From Nymphaea colorata (taxonomy: Eukaryota; Streptophyta; Magnoliopsida; Nymphaeales; Nymphaeaceae): 64,000 nucleotides of DNA. The stretch is taken from contig NC_045142.1 in assembly GCF_008831285.2 (NCBI RefSeq), positions 15,503,354 through 15,567,353 on the forward strand, read 5' to 3'. The notes below the pieces were generated by a model. The model made no database searches. It was not told the DNA's origin and was given only the letters and a program-made list of their open reading frames with translations. Shown here in pieces: positions 1 through 12,945 of the stretch (the stretch's first letter is position 1; the number at the start of each line of letters is the position of its first letter). Both the position numbers and the translations under genes were made by a program.

Positions 1-18
1 ATATATATATATATATAT
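1..18. repeat. AT dinucleotide microsatellite at window edge
   Basis: Uninterrupted AT repeats open the window; the tract probably continues to the left. Confidence 0.8.
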
Positions 19-164
19 TTCTACGCCATGTGAACTTGACAAGTTTGTCGCCATTGTTGACTACGAAGGATGAATTAATAGTAAGACAAAGGTGAAGCTC
101 TCAATAATTAGTATGAAAACGATTTGAAAGTAAAAACCCAAGATTTTCTTTCCTTTTTCCCCCG

Positions 165-563
165 TTGAGGCTGGTGGTTGTACATTATTTGATGATTATC
201 GTACGCCTAGGCAGTGGAGTCTCAGATTATACCTTATTGCTACGTTGCCACATACAACCATCCGGCCTCGGTCATTGGCAAAAACTACGCTTAACCGTCA
301 GCAAATGGAATGCCGTGACTTCCTCCCCATCAAAAAGAACTTCCTCAGCACAAGCAATGCCCATGAATTCCTTGCCGTCAAGAAAATCTTTGTTCATGAT
401 TGTCGAAATGAGCAGGTGCCATTGCCAACAGTTGAATCCGTTGGGATGAAAATTTTATGTTTTCCGACTGGTGAAACCGTTGGCATTCCATTTGGCTTCC
501 AACCCGGCAGCTGCCAAACCGCCGGGAGTGTGGTAAAGAATTTTCTTGACGGCAAGAACTAGA
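165..563. repeat. possible DNA-transposon relic with TTGACGGCAA-type inverted repeats
   Basis: The motif CTTGCCGTCAAGAAAATC (about 370-388) recurs in inverted orientation as TTTTCTTGACGGCAAG at about 541-556. CAAATGGAATGCC (about 302-314) likewise has its reverse complement near 484-496. Short inverted motifs of this kind are common near the ends of plant DNA transposons. Overlapping open frames of 70-105 codons show no conserved domain and are treated as chance. No target duplication was found, so the element class is unknown. Confidence 0.35.
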
Positions 564-880
564 CCCATTGATTTTTTGTTCAAAAACCATTTTAAATATA
601 ATATAAACACTTTAATATATTTATAAAAACTATTTTGATATAAAACATGCTTTGTTTAAAGTTGTTTTAATGAAAAATGTTGATTTTTTTTTTTTTGGTG
701 TCATGGGGGCAGCTCATTTTTTCTTATATAAGAACACCATTAAAGTACAATAAATAATCAACTTAGTATATGTTTTGCATCAATCCATTCTTAAGTTCAC
801 ATCAATAAGGTTGGATTGCAAAAATTAAAAAAAAAAACACTTTAAAAATAAAAAATCAAAGGGTCTGGTTTTTACCAACT

Positions 881-939
<59 letters not shown>

Positions 940-1889
940 AAAAGACAAAAGCTGAATGCTATTTCATTTGGCAGATGTACACAATTAGCGTCACAAAATA
1001 CAGTAAATGTTTAATGCCCATATCATAAGAAAAGAAAAGAACAACGGTTGTAAACTCCATGTGCATAGAAACTAGTGTCTGCCGTTATTTTGGAGAAAAG
1101 TGGCTACTATTTTCTTTAGATGTTTTTTATGAGAAAATTTGAACTGCTTGAGGGTAAGATGTATATCTGCATGTAGTGCAAAAGCTGGCTCCTATAGGAT
1201 CATGTGGACATGAAAAATTTGAATGTCCTCTCACGGTCATCATAAATCTGTGTGCATGCAAAATTTGAGTGTGGATTTTGCCTCCATCCACTCGCAACAA
1301 GGGAGGTCATGGTTACTTGTGAATGTGGGTTTTGAAATAGATGAAAAAGGGCATCTAAAAAAGTAACTCACCTCAATTTTTTGGTAATGCGGGATCAAAT
1401 AAAGAGATGGGATTTGCCTGTCATTATGATGTCCAACCGTCCTCGACACCTTTATACCTTAGGAGATATTAGAGATATGGTACCTTTCTACTGTTGAATT
1501 AAGATCCATTCCGTAGCCTGAGTGCTCACCTCACCTATTAATTTCTTGAAGGACAGTGTTGTGTGCACACATTCTTGTTATCCCATCTATAAAGGCATGT
1601 GCAATAATGTATAATTTTCTATGAAAATAAACAATATGAATGAATCCTAATCTAAAGCATGAAAGAAATATATTAGAAATGAAAGGATATTGGTTGCTTG
1701 AGGGAGACTCGATGACATTTCAAAGTCATGAGTGTACTCCTCACATGTACCCCTATTGGTTTTTAAAAACCTTATTAAACCATGTTATTTATATTTGACA
1801 ATTTACTTTGGAAAACTAAAATTTTAAATTGGATAATTGGAACAAGGGAATTAGATTTGGACTAGATAAGTGGTTTAAAGCATTACTTA
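564..1889. other. gene-free AT-rich interval
   Basis: No exon-like open frame, RNA gene or recognisable transposon domain. It contains one AT microsatellite (883-928) followed by a short AC run. The 69-codon frame on the minus strand near 1240-1449 has no protein-like pattern. Confidence 0.6.
883..938. repeat. AT/AC compound microsatellite
   Basis: About 23 AT units pass into four to five AC units. Confidence 0.9.
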
Positions 1890-3080
1890 GTTTAGCTTAA
1901 TTTTCTTCCAACAACATTGTTAGGATAGTTTGTTTTAGTTTTCCCTTAGATTAGATTTTAAATTCTTGCAAATTAGGGTTTCCTTCTTCCATCTTCTCCT
2001 TGTGTAATTCTAAGTTTAATTCAACTTTCATTTTCAAGCTTTATGCATGCATCGATCATATTGTGTCCCATTTTATTTAAATCATATATTGTTTAGATTT
2101 AGGATCGTGTATATTTGATTTCAAACCATGTATATGCACATACCAATTAGGAATTAGTGAGAATTAGGATAGCAGTGTACTTTTGGTTGTAGCCAAAGCA
2201 CGTACAACCCTAACTCATGTTAAATTCTAATTGAGCACACTTTTAAAACATAGATTTCAAAATGATTTTAAAATTAAACCTATTTTTAAATGTTTTCCAA
2301 AACTCTTAGGTCTATACATGATTGAGACTTAGTTAGATCTCACCCATAATTTAACTCTTCTAGGGCCTAGCTCAGATCATGTCTAGAACCCACTAAACTC
2401 TTAGCCTTAATTCATTAAGCCAACTCTTTTAGGTCTTCTCAGTGACCAAAACTAAGACTTGGCATTGAGTCTACTACCACACACCTAACATTAGCTCAGT
2501 ATAGAATATAATCAGGTTGATTTCACCATGACATAGACCTTAATCAAGTTATCTTTATCATGATCAACTTAAAACTACAATCAGGTTGGCTCATCATAAG
2601 GCCCTAAATCTAGCTAAATTTAAATCCAACTTCAAATCAGAAATTTTATAATGGATCCAATATATCAGACAAGTCAATATTAAATTTTTAGAATTTGGAG
2701 ATTGGATTTTATTGAAATTGGATTGAATCATGATTTGAAATATTGAATCTAGACAAAATATAGTTATGAATTTGATTTTGATAATGATATTGGATAAAAG
2801 AACTTGATCTCAAATCTAAAATTTTTGAATTTGTACCATAAAATCTTAGACTACAAATCTAGACCTTAAAGATTTGGATATTTAATCAATTGTGGATTCC
2901 GCAATCTCAATTCTTTTTTTTTATTGAAAGTTAGGACTTGAAAAAAGACCTACAACCTTGGCAAGAACGACGTTCGGTAAACTTTGGTCATCCTTAAGAA
3001 GAAATATTGAAATTGAACCATGAAAGTTTATCAAATGAACTTTGGATTTTCATTTATAAGCTAAGAATTTAAATCAATCA
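1890..3080 (+). repeat. copy A of an old ~1.15-kb direct repeat
   Basis: This block matches 8370-9485 in the same order and orientation with many mismatches and small gaps. Shared landmarks include TTAGATTAGATTT, CTTCTCCTTGTGTA, CAATTAGGAATTA, AAATTCTAATTGAGCACAC, AGGGCCTAGCTCA, TGATTTGAAATATTG and TTGAAATTGAACCATGAAA. Two same-direction copies about 6.5 kb apart around non-coding DNA could be the LTRs of a gene-less LTR element. I cannot find clean TG...CA ends, a primer-binding site or target duplications. A segmental duplication or two pieces of one repeat family fit equally well. Confidence 0.6.
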
Positions 3081-6000
3081 TGTGAAATTATTGAGTGAAG
3101 GATCTTCACATATCAGATAATCATTTCCAAATGATAAATCGAAAAAATCTATTTTCTGCAAAAAGATATTCAGCAAAAAAGCTAGTGCAGAAAACAGATT
3201 TTCTGTAAAAAAAAAATAGAGTAGAAAGCAATTTTGCTACTATGATTTTTGCATGACTCTAACATATCTAAACAACTTGGATTGACATGACATTTGGACT
3301 GCTGATTCTCTGCATAATAGAGAATCAGTAGGACTTTGAATATCTAAAAAATAATAAGTGATGAAAAAGTTATTGATATGTAAAGTTTCTATAGAATAAC
3401 AACTTGCGACTAAACTTGGAAATTTGACTCAAGTACCAAAATAGTGAAACAACTTCACATTACGAATGCAAAATTTAATGCAACAATGTTTAATGACCAC
3501 AAAACTTAGTATACTAACTCTCTGTACATCAAGCTTTCATCCACATTTGAAATTTTTTAAAAATCTTTTGAGGACAAAAAGATATAGAAACAATAACATG
3601 AGGTATTAAACTATAGAAAAATAGAAAACAGGAAAAACATAAAATAGTTCAAATGCCAAACTTTGTCAATGTTAAAGACATATTAAATCTATATACATTA
3701 ACATGAAATTTTATCCGTAGACTCTCCATACATTAAACAATCTACAAGACTCGAAATCATGAGAATACAATCATGAGAATACTCACAAATGAGGTAATTA
3801 TACATCTAATAAATTGTTGTAGACTTAAAAAACATGAATTATGTACAAATGACCATGTTATTACAATAGTTTCTCCACAAATTTCAAAGAGATGTAAAGT
3901 AGGGTTCGAGAGCCCATCTTGATTTGAAGTTTGGTCTGTAGGTTCTCTACATATCACAGAACCTACATCAACTTATAGATTTGTAAAAGAACTTCAAATA
4001 TTAAAATAAGAAAGTAATAAAGTTACTAAAAATCATCTTTTCATCAATGAATTGTTTAGATGCCTAACTTAATGATCATTTTTGAATGAGTTAAAAAATT
4101 TAGTTTTCACTAAAACTTTGAGGGTAGACTCATGACATGACAGAAAAACAAAATAACTTCAAAACATTTAAAATGAATATCACACAAAGAATAGAATGTG
4201 TACAAAGTTGAGTAGAAATTATGTTACAAAGTTCTAAAAAAGGTTGTAGAAAACATATATGACCAAAATGTTGAATTAAGGGGTCAAATCAACTTAAAAT
4301 CAGATGAAGTTTTAGGTGAAAAAATTTGACACTATAATGAACTTTTGGCTTTTACATGCCTCAATTTAAACCTCTGGATTGAGAAAAAATTAAGTTAATT
4401 AATCTAAGAAAACTTCAAGACTTAGTTCTACCAAAAATTTGGGAAAAAAAAATGAGTTTAAAGGTTGGTGTGATAGATGGGTCAAATCCCAATGCAAATG
4501 CATGAAAATTGGTAGAACATACTAGAGACATACTCAAAACTAGGTATTTTTAGTGATTACAAACATGATTTGTGATTTGAGAGATATAATAATGTAAAGT
4601 TAGGTGAAAATTGAGCTTATGACAGCACGTTCAGTTTGCATTTAACTTAAATTTAACATCTCTTAAACTAGATTTTAATGAAAATCTCCAAATGTGATGA
4701 CATTAATCATGTGAATCAATCAACTACTCCTACTAGAATTAAAAGCAAAAAAATAAAATAATCATCTAAGCATATAAATCAAACTAAACATGAATCAAAT
4801 CATGCAAAGCAAATGCATATTCATGGAAATAAGGCACTACATGCATGTGCATGTGCATTGTGTCCTACATAAAAAAAAGAAAGCTAATGAAGAAGAAAGA
4901 GCTGTGGAATAGAAGGGTGATGCTCATGTGAAATCCATGAAGAAAAAGAGTGAGAGAGAGAGAGAAAAAAAAAACATGTATTTTTCTTCTTCTTTCCTTC
5001 TTCCTTTCTTCTTCTTTTTCTTCTTTTCTTTTCCTTCCTTTTTCCTTCTTACTTCTTCTTTTTCCTTGCTGGTCCACATCCAAACCCCCTGGAAAGCCTT
5101 GAAAGAATCTTGAAAAAATGTGCCAAAAAGGAAGAATAGAGGTGTTAGCCAACTCTAGGCAATCAAACATAGAACATGAAAATTGTGGATTGTTGAGGTG
5201 TTAGCAATCTAATGGCAGAGATTTGATTTGAAACTAATCAAGGGCCCATATTTCATCATATAAAATTGATTTTTAAATTTATTTGCAAGAAGATAGGAGT
5301 GGGGACGACACTCCTAGGGTTTGTTCTTTTAAAATGATGAAAAACGCTAGCTAGCCCTACGATGGATAGTCAGGATTGATTTGGATCAGAGCTTTGGATT
5401 CATGATCTAATGCTTGACCTAGATTCTGATCTGAATCTGAGCATGGATTTGGATTAGAATTAAAGGTTTATATCTTTTTGTGGATCAAGGAGAGTGAAAT
5501 TGGATATTAGATATGAGATCCATATCTAAAACCATGTAGATTACAATCCAGATTGCAGATTTTGAGTTGAGTTCAAGCTCTGTGTGAGCCATAATGGGCT
5601 CAATTTTGATGCATGAAATATTTAAGTTAGGTCTATGTAGTTCCTAAATGAGGAAATTGTGAAAGTAATGCATATTTGGCCAAATAACAGTTTTTCCCCT
5701 GGACAAAAACCATGTTTTGTGAGGGGTGGGCATTAAACTACGCAGGATCATAAACAATACAAAAACATATGCTCATGTGAAATTTTATGGAAAAGTAACT
5801 TGATTTGCCCTTGAAAAATTAGAATTTTCAAAGTTGACCAAGGTGTAAAATGGAAATGTGAGGGGTAAAATGAAAAACATTGATTTTGGCCTTGTCTGTG
5901 AGAAATAAATGTATTGATACTCTATTCGAGTAACACTTAATCCATCAGTGTGCTTGAATTGAAAACAAGAATCCTGGATTGATAATAAATTAGCTCTGAA

Positions 6001-7525
6001 GCAACAAGTGATGATGTCTGGACTCACACAAGGTTGAGTGGCTCAGAATAGTAATGAATTTCATGATATGGGAGCGCTCCATCTGAAATAAAGCTGATAG
6101 TACTCTATTGGAATGTTTCTAATCACATTGATGCGAAGAAATCACAAAATTTGAGCTATCACTAAAAGCTCCAATGGATAAATGAATGGAAGTAGAAAAT
6201 GAGCTAAATGTTAGATGAATTAGTTTGAACTGAGTTAAAGATAGATACTGACACTAAAAAACATGTTACCAGCTTGGCCTAGGCTAACTAACCCTGGCTT
6301 TAGAGAATTTCAATTGAGACATTGAAAATGGAGGAGAGAGAGTGGTTTGGATGTTAGGACAACTCTAGATCTCAAATTAAGAGGAGTCAATTGAAAGTAC
6401 TCTCTTGGCACTGAGAAAACTTTAATATGAGCTCCATAGGTATTAACCATATGTCTTTGCTAAGAATTATGTGAATTACTAACCTAGTGAGCTCATTTTA
6501 GCTAAAATGGAGGGAAATGAAAAAATTCTGATGAGAATTTGCCCCTAGAAATTTGGGGTTTTACTAACAAATGTCTACTGGTTTGAAAGTGAAGTTGGTG
6601 AGACCAGTGGATGATCTTGTGTGAAGAAATTGCTGAAATACAACAAAAAATGGGTTATTTTGAGTCAAATTTCGACCAAATGTGAACTGAAAAATGGGTT
6701 GTGGAAGCTCTTGGTGATTTACAAATGTGAGGATTTTCATAAGGTAGGACATGATTCTCAGAGGTTCTCGTGCTATTTTCTGAAAGTTAGATCAAATTTG
6801 GGTAAAATGAGGTGATCAGGGGCAAAATGGTTGTTTGTATAACTAACGTAGGTTGGGTAATCAGAGTCCAATTTTTTAACATTTGGATTATGAGGTTTGT
6901 GTCTCTGTGATCCTTGGCCTGTGTAGATGAAATATGTTTAAATGGATGGTAAAATGATCATTTGTACAATGAAAAATTTGAGGTATCTACATTATTTTGT
7001 TGGATAAAAGAGGGGGTTTCGAGGTTTATTTATATACAATAAAGTTGAGTAAATCAATATTACCCAATGTGCAATGCAAGGTATCATGTCCATTGGTGGA
7101 TGGACATCATCAATAGGATGAACCAAAGATACATCATGAACTATGTGCCACACACATCACTTAGATGGGCTGCAAAAAGCAAAAAATGTGGGAAAGAGCT
7201 AGAAAATTGAGAAATTAAGAAATGAAAAGAGATCATATTGGAATTTTACTAGACCAGAAATGATCTTAACTATTCCTATAGACTTCTATGTTCTTTTAGA
7301 CAACTTCAGATATGTATGGAGAATTAACACGAGCCAAAGGAATTATAATTGGAATAAACCAAAAAAAGAAGGAATATATTCCTTTGCTAATCCACAAGGG
7401 CCAGGATGTATGTTGTAAATATGTCGATGAATAGCTACTAAACTATTAATGTAACAAATATGTATTGTATTTCAATCCATATCCATCTTTTCTTTGCATA
7501 TATACATTTTGATACATTAACCATA
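3081..7525. other. gene-free interval between the direct repeats
   Basis: AT-rich sequence without retrotransposon domains or exon-like frames. It includes a purine/pyrimidine-rich stretch at about 4940-5070 (GA repeats followed by TTC-rich sequence), which produces low-complexity open frames on both strands. If the flanking repeats are LTRs, this would be the internal region of a non-autonomous element. Confidence 0.5.
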
Positions 7526-7598
7526 TGCTAGGAACCAAATTGGAACTACTGACATGATGATTTCCAGTCTTTTTCTCTACCAGCTGAGCTATCCCAAC
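7526..7598 (-). pseudogene. trnF-GAA: decayed plastid tRNA-Phe(GAA) gene
   Basis: The minus strand keeps the tRNA D-arm (ATAGCTCAGCTGGTAGAG) and a tail ending in TTCCTAGCA, like plastid trnF. The acceptor 5' end, anticodon arm and T arm carry substitutions that break pairing. It is not expected to yield a working tRNA. Confidence 0.65.
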
Positions 7599-8083
7599 TG
7601 TTCTCTACATGTTATATTACCCAAGCACATGGATCCATGTCAATTCATTTAAAGTACTAAAGATTATAAGTCCTGGGATTTCTTATTATTTGATTTTTTT
7701 AAAACCTTTATTCGTACGGGATATGAACTATGAATGATTCAATAATGGGATTTGCTTGTATATTTTTGTACATGTTTGTTTGGGCATATGTTGCATTTAG
7801 TTGCTGAAAACTTTTGATATTTAGTTGATATTTCAGTACATAAGATCATCCCCTCATAGTTCCACTAAATAGATTCTTCTACCAACCCCTCAACCTTATT
7901 CTTTGGAACAACTTCTAGAGAGTCTCTGCACCTATCCTTTTTTTATTCTCACTTTTTAGAAAGGAACCTTTGTTTTCCATAAACAATATTTGGCTCAAGA
8001 TTGCCCATTTTTAAATCCAAGGTTTCTTTGAATTTCAAGAAGTTACCACTTAGTTGGTTTCCATACCAAGACTCAATTCAATC

Positions 8084-8117
8084 AATTCCATAGCATATGG
8101 CAATTTTGCCATATCCC
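8084..8117 (-). pseudogene. trnL-UAA: decayed 5' exon of plastid trnL(UAA)
   Basis: The minus strand reads GGGATATGGCAAAATTG and onward, matching the plastid trnL(UAA) 5' exon apart from several changes. It runs directly into intron-like sequence (GATTGAATTGAGTCTTGG). The 3' exon is not found. Confidence 0.68.
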
Positions 8118-8194
8118 TCTTTTTATTAGGCTGGGACCCTTTTGTGATTCCATTCTTGACTAGAAATTATCTATATGATAAGATATCTATCACA

Positions 8195-8223
8195 AAGGCT
8201 ATAGCTCAGTTGGTGGAGCATCT
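8195..8223 (+). pseudogene. tRNA 5'-half-like fragment
   Basis: AAAGGCTATAGCTCAGTTGG followed by TGGAGCA has the layout of a tRNA acceptor 5' strand and D-arm, including an A-box-like TAGCTCAGTTGG. It most resembles the 5' part of plastid trnV(UAC) or trnF. No anticodon arm or B box follows. Its position just beyond the plastid insert suggests a rearranged piece of the same transfer. Confidence 0.35.
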
Positions 8224-8369
8224 TTTTCACTTTTCTTATCTGCAATTTACTTTCTTTCTTAGTTTTCTTAGAAGCATGCATAGGTTTTTTCTTTTTTGTT
8301 TTTGCTTGCTTAGTTTAGTTTATTTCTTCTTTAGCTCTCAGATTTATTTAATTTCATGCAGCATGCCTT

Positions 8370-9485
8370 AGTTTAATTAATTTTCTTTTAGCATGTTTAG
8401 TATAGTTTATCAGTTCTACCTTAGATTAGATTTCAAATTGTTGCAAATTAGGGTAGGAATGGAGGCCAGATATGCCTCCTTTCCTCTTCTCCTTGTGTAT
8501 TTTTAGGTCTAATTGAAATTTCCATTTCAAGCTTTATACATGCATCAATCATCTATTTTATCATTTTAGTTAAATCATATATTATGTAGATTTAATATTA
8601 TGCATATTTGATTTAAAACAATGCACATCCACATATCAATTAGGAATTATCGAGAATTAGGATAGTAATGTGCTTTTGATGGTAGTATGAAAAAACCCTA
8701 ATTAAGTTAAATTCTAATTGAGCACACTTTTTTAAAAATCATACATGTCAAAATAATTTTTTAAAACCGAAACTCATTTTCAAGAAAGTTTTTCCAAAAC
8801 CTCTACATCCATACATATTGAGACTTAGTCAAGAACCCACCCATGCTTTAACTCTTTTAGGGCCTAGCTCATACTGGCACCAGAATTCCCCAAGCTAACC
8901 CTTAATTTTCTCTCAAGGTCCAAACTAAGACTTGGTATTGAGTCACTATCATAAACCAAACCTTGGCTCAGTATAGAACCTAGTGAGGTTGATTTCACCT
9001 TGACTTAGACCCTAGTCAAGTTGACTCTATTCTAATCAACTTAAAACCATAGTTAAGTCAGCTCATTCTAAAACCCTAAGATATAACTAATCTAAATCAA
9101 GTTTAAATCAGAACTTTGTTGAATGGATCTCAGTTCTCGAGCAACTAGATGCTGCACTTTAAAAAAATGGAGATTAGATCTTACTAAAATTGGACTTGAT
9201 CTTGATTTGAAATATTGTATCTAGGTAAAGTCCAATTATGATTTGGATCTTGACAATGATATAGGATATATCCCCTTGATCTCAATCTAAAAGATTTGAA
9301 TTTGGATTGTAGAACCTTCGATTTCAAATCCAGACCTTGAAGATTTGGATTCTTAAAATCTGGATCTTAATGATGGATTCCACAACCTCAAAATCTATGC
9401 ATCTTCTAGGAGAAATCTTGAAATTGAACCATGAAAATTTATGAAATAAACTTTGAATCCACATTTACAAGTTAAAATTTTAAAT
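8370..9485 (+). repeat. copy B of the old ~1.15-kb direct repeat
   Basis: Partner of the block at 1890-3080, with the same order of shared words. It differs by many substitutions and by small insertions, for example a stretch near 8450-8480 absent from copy A. The level of decay implies an old duplication or insertion. Confidence 0.6.
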
Positions 9486-12400
9486 CGTGAGTGTGGATTT
9501 TGAATAATGGATTTTGGATCCATATTTGGATTTTTTTTTCTCTTCTTGAAGCCATGTCCCATAAACATTAGTAATCGAGACTCAACCATGTTGACCTGGG
9601 ATTACATGCATCAGGCTAGTTTAGGACATGTATGCATGGATCAATGATGAGCTGGACATGAACTAAGTCTTATTTTGAGTCTTTCTCAGTTCATAAGTGC
9701 TATTTTTTATGGTCCACTTAGACCCTAGACATGTACCTTTCAAATTCAGGACATGTTTGTTTTTTATGCACATAAAATAAAAAATAATCTTTACTTAGAT
9801 TTTTGAACACTATGTCTAGTCATTGATTTTATTACCCTTGGTAAAGGCACAATGAATTGTTAGACTTGTACCGATAGGCCGGGTCCTGTCTTTAGGATTC
9901 TTGCATGAAAACGGTGGCAAGTATAGGTAACGTTTTTTAAAAAAAAAAAAATCTATAAATGGTCTATATGCAAGATTGAAAAATTTTGCAAGTGAACAGT
10001 AGTTTAAGTAGGTCATCTTCAGTCATGAAATGGTCTGCTTGATGGGAGTGAATTCTCGATTGTAGAACCACTAAGGCTTCCTACTTTTATTAGAATCCTG
10101 ATTTTTAGATCCCTACCACTACTGGTTGTTCTTCCGATTGTCTGACTTTTTGCCACCACTGAATTATTCTTTTTGTTAGCTGGCCTGATGGCAACTACAC
10201 TAGTAAAAGTCACTTTGTCCCTTACTTAGGCTCATCCTTCTTTCCTGCAAGAAAAGGAGGTTCTATAGTGTCATCCTCCAATCCACTCTCATGCCATTCT
10301 GCTTGATCTTTTAACTCTAGAAAATAACTGTACTGGTTTTGGGAAATCATGTTCTTGAGTGATTGAGTAAAGTTGCACATATATACACTATGGTGTGGTC
10401 TTCTGGTATCGGTTATTGAGGCAGTTGAATGCAATTCTCCACCTCTGGGTTAATTCTTGGACCAACTCACTTAGCTTTTACTTAAGATTAGTGAGGTAGC
10501 CAATGGTGGTGGCAATAGTTTAGGTAAAGAAAACAACGTGCAATTTGGGTTTAACATGCATGATTTCTTTCCAAGATGTGCGACTTGGTTGCAAGATGAT
10601 TGATCAAGTGATCAACTCTAGTGTCCAACTAGTTACCAGCCAAGATTTGGTGGCTAGAACATTTGGGTGGCTTCCATAATTATTACTGTCGCATTTAAGA
10701 AGCGAGCTTGACAATCAGTATAAATCTTCATTCGATTTCTTCAAATATCCAACCATCAATGTGAAATTCTGGATCTACAATCACCGTACAACAATGTAAC
10801 TAAATTGCACACACTTGAAAAAGAAAAAAAGAACACACAATGGTACCAAGATCTATTCAATGCTTCTTACGGTCTTGTGACATAGTACTTCCATTTCCTT
10901 ATCCATTACTTTGGTTGCTACCTGTTATTGTGTTTGATAAATATGAAGATGATAGTGGCTTTGATACTTTTTTCATGGCATGTTGATAAACCAGAAAAAA
11001 GAATGAAAGGAAAAGTTTTTTGGGTGTTTGACGAGTGAGCGTAAGGGAAAAGGGAGAAAACTGTTGCTATTGGAATTAACAGTCGTTATATTATTTTTAG
11101 TGGGTTTACATTTCAATAATCATCAGATTTTTATTTATTTATTTATTTATTTTAGTGGTAGGCGTACTTGTTTTGAGATAAAAGAATGATTAGATACTTA
11201 AGCTTGAAACCATGATTTTCATCATGGGATTTTATCTACATTAAGCAATCTAAAGCTAGTTCTAAGTCGTGGCCCCAAAAATCACTTCATGTAGACGGTA
11301 GATTCCGTCAACTTTACATTTACTAGGATTGAAAACATGTTCTAACATAGATGAAATTTTAATACTGAAACAAAGAACAACTCAACCAAAACGATGACCA
11401 GCAGACTTTTTTTCATTAAGCTTTTTTACTTGCGTTAAAGCAGAAAAACGAAAAAAAAAAAAAAATCAAAGTTGCATTATAATTCGGTTTAAATAAAAAT
11501 ACCCGTTTATTGAGGGCAAATAGGTAGCTGGTAGTTTAAAATCATCATTTATAAAGGAAAAACAAACTTAACAAAAAAAAACAAAAGGAAATATAGGGCC
11601 GGCCTAGCTTGCCGGCTGGGGCAGACGGCTCATCGGAGGTTCAACCATCTATTTCTTCATCATTGTGTGGGTTGCAACCGCCATTTTTCTTGATTGTGAG
11701 TCCAAAGCGTTTTCAGGATAGTTCTGTTTTGGTTTTTTATTTTTTCTCGTTCAAATGCTTGCGGTCAGTTTCTTTTTGTTGCTTTTTCTGTGTTCCAGAT
11801 TGGTCTTGGGATGGTTTATCTTGGGATGGTTTAGGAGCTTCAAGAGTGGCCTCCATTGGATTGTCTTTTGGAAATCAACCAGATATCAGGATTTGTTGCC
11901 TCACACTGTCAATGAGCTCCGGTGGTGGTGGTTTTAGTCGAACGTCTGGCAATTTCCTCTGTTCCTTTTCTCAGTTTCTTCTTCGATTGATGTTTGTATC
12001 CTTGTTTAAAGAAGCTACAGATTAAGTGTGGGATCAATCGCATTGGTGCTGCTTTTTTGTCAAAAAGCCGGAGCTATTTCGGTTTCAGGGGTAGAGTAAA
12101 AAATTTTCATGAAGGGGGTGAATTATAGTTTCAAAATTTTAGCAAGAAATATAATTTTTATATAAGATAAATGGGGCCCTGGGTTTCCCTATTTAGAAAA
12201 GCAAATCCTATCGGAATGCTATTGGATCCAATGAGCAAGAAATTGTTGAGAAAGAAATTACTTTTTCGGATGAAATGAAACATTTGATCTGATTCATGCG
12301 AGAAAAATTTCTCATTCCTTAGCCTGAAAGAACTGAGGCAGGAAGAGGCCCCTGCCGCCCCCCTGGCTCCACCGCCGGTGGCGGGAGCGGAAGCCATTGG

Positions 12401-12544
12401 AGTTGCAAAGAGAGGCACCGTCCAACGAAATATTTTGGGATAAATACTTGGACACCCCCGGTCGCTATTTGTCATGGTAAAGTTCACTTACAAATGATTG
12501 TGCTGATCCTTTTTTTTTTTCTTTTCTTTTCTTTTTTTTGGCGT
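9486..12544. other. gene-free interval upstream of the ABCI gene
   Basis: No recognisable coding exon. Minus-strand frames at 10019-10434 and a 138-codon plus-strand frame at 11609-12025 have no family resemblance. A short ATTT tandem repeat lies at about 11130-11153. About 12340-12390 is unusually GC-rich. Confidence 0.5.
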
Positions 12545-12945
12545 TTGGGGGTACACAGGGAAACGAGCCAGGCCAACTTGAACTCGACTGAAAAAAACTC
12601 AGAACACAAATTTGGTTTGAACTCCAGCTGATTTACGTAGAACACGCTCGAATTCAACTCGATGATAAACGTCGAGCTAGACTCATTCAACTCGATGATA
12701 TAACGTCGAGTTAGACTCTCTTAACTTGTTTAACTCTTTTTTTTTTTGGCCAAGTCTGTCTCGTCTTTTTTACTTGTTTAACTATTTCTCATACATTGAA
12801 CTGAGACAGAGTTTTAAATGAGCGAGTTTTTACAACTCAAATTCCACTTGCTTAACATTTGGAGCTTTTTTTACTTGAACTCGACTCTTTATAAACGAGA
12901 GAGCTAGAGTAAAACTCGACCCGTGCACCACCTTACAACTAAACA
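12545..12945. repeat. CTCGA-rich dispersed-repeat-like element upstream of ABCI
   Basis: The block is dense in short variants of AACTCGA, CGAGTT, CTCGACT and CGAGCTAGA on both strands, such as TTGAACTCGACTG, AACTCGATGATA (twice) and AAACTCGACCC. CTCGAG-type clustering is typical of a widespread plant non-autonomous repeat. It ends about 330 bases before the ABCI start codon. Element ends and target duplication are not clear. Confidence 0.45.

Larger units (their letters stand above)
7526..8175 (-). other. nuclear plastid DNA insert (NUPT): trnF(GAA)-trnL(UAA) region
   Basis: Read on the minus strand, the segment carries plastid landmarks in plastid order: the trnL(UAA) 5' exon, the start of its group I intron, the intron stretch whose reverse complement contains TCTCTGCACCTATCC, and a trnF(GAA)-like gene. 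Both genes carry many substitutions, so the transfer is old. The trnL 3' exon and the trnL-trnF spacer are not recognisable, and there may be deletions between about 7600 and 7850. Recognition rests on remembered plastid sequence. Confidence 0.72.

Noticed and set aside
4865-5170. 101-codon minus-strand frame rich in Lys/Glu and Phe/Ser
   Set aside because: Low-complexity GA/TC sequence is read in both directions; there is no domain and no splice context.
10019-10434. Two adjacent minus-strand frames, one with a plausible-looking acidic segment (LEDDTIEPPF)
   Set aside because: Short and separate, without recognisable family or consistent splice sites; kept only as unassigned.
11609-12025. 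138-codon plus-strand frame upstream of ABCI
   Set aside because: Cys/Phe/Ser-rich without family resemblance and interrupted on extension; no supporting splice sites or neighbouring exons.
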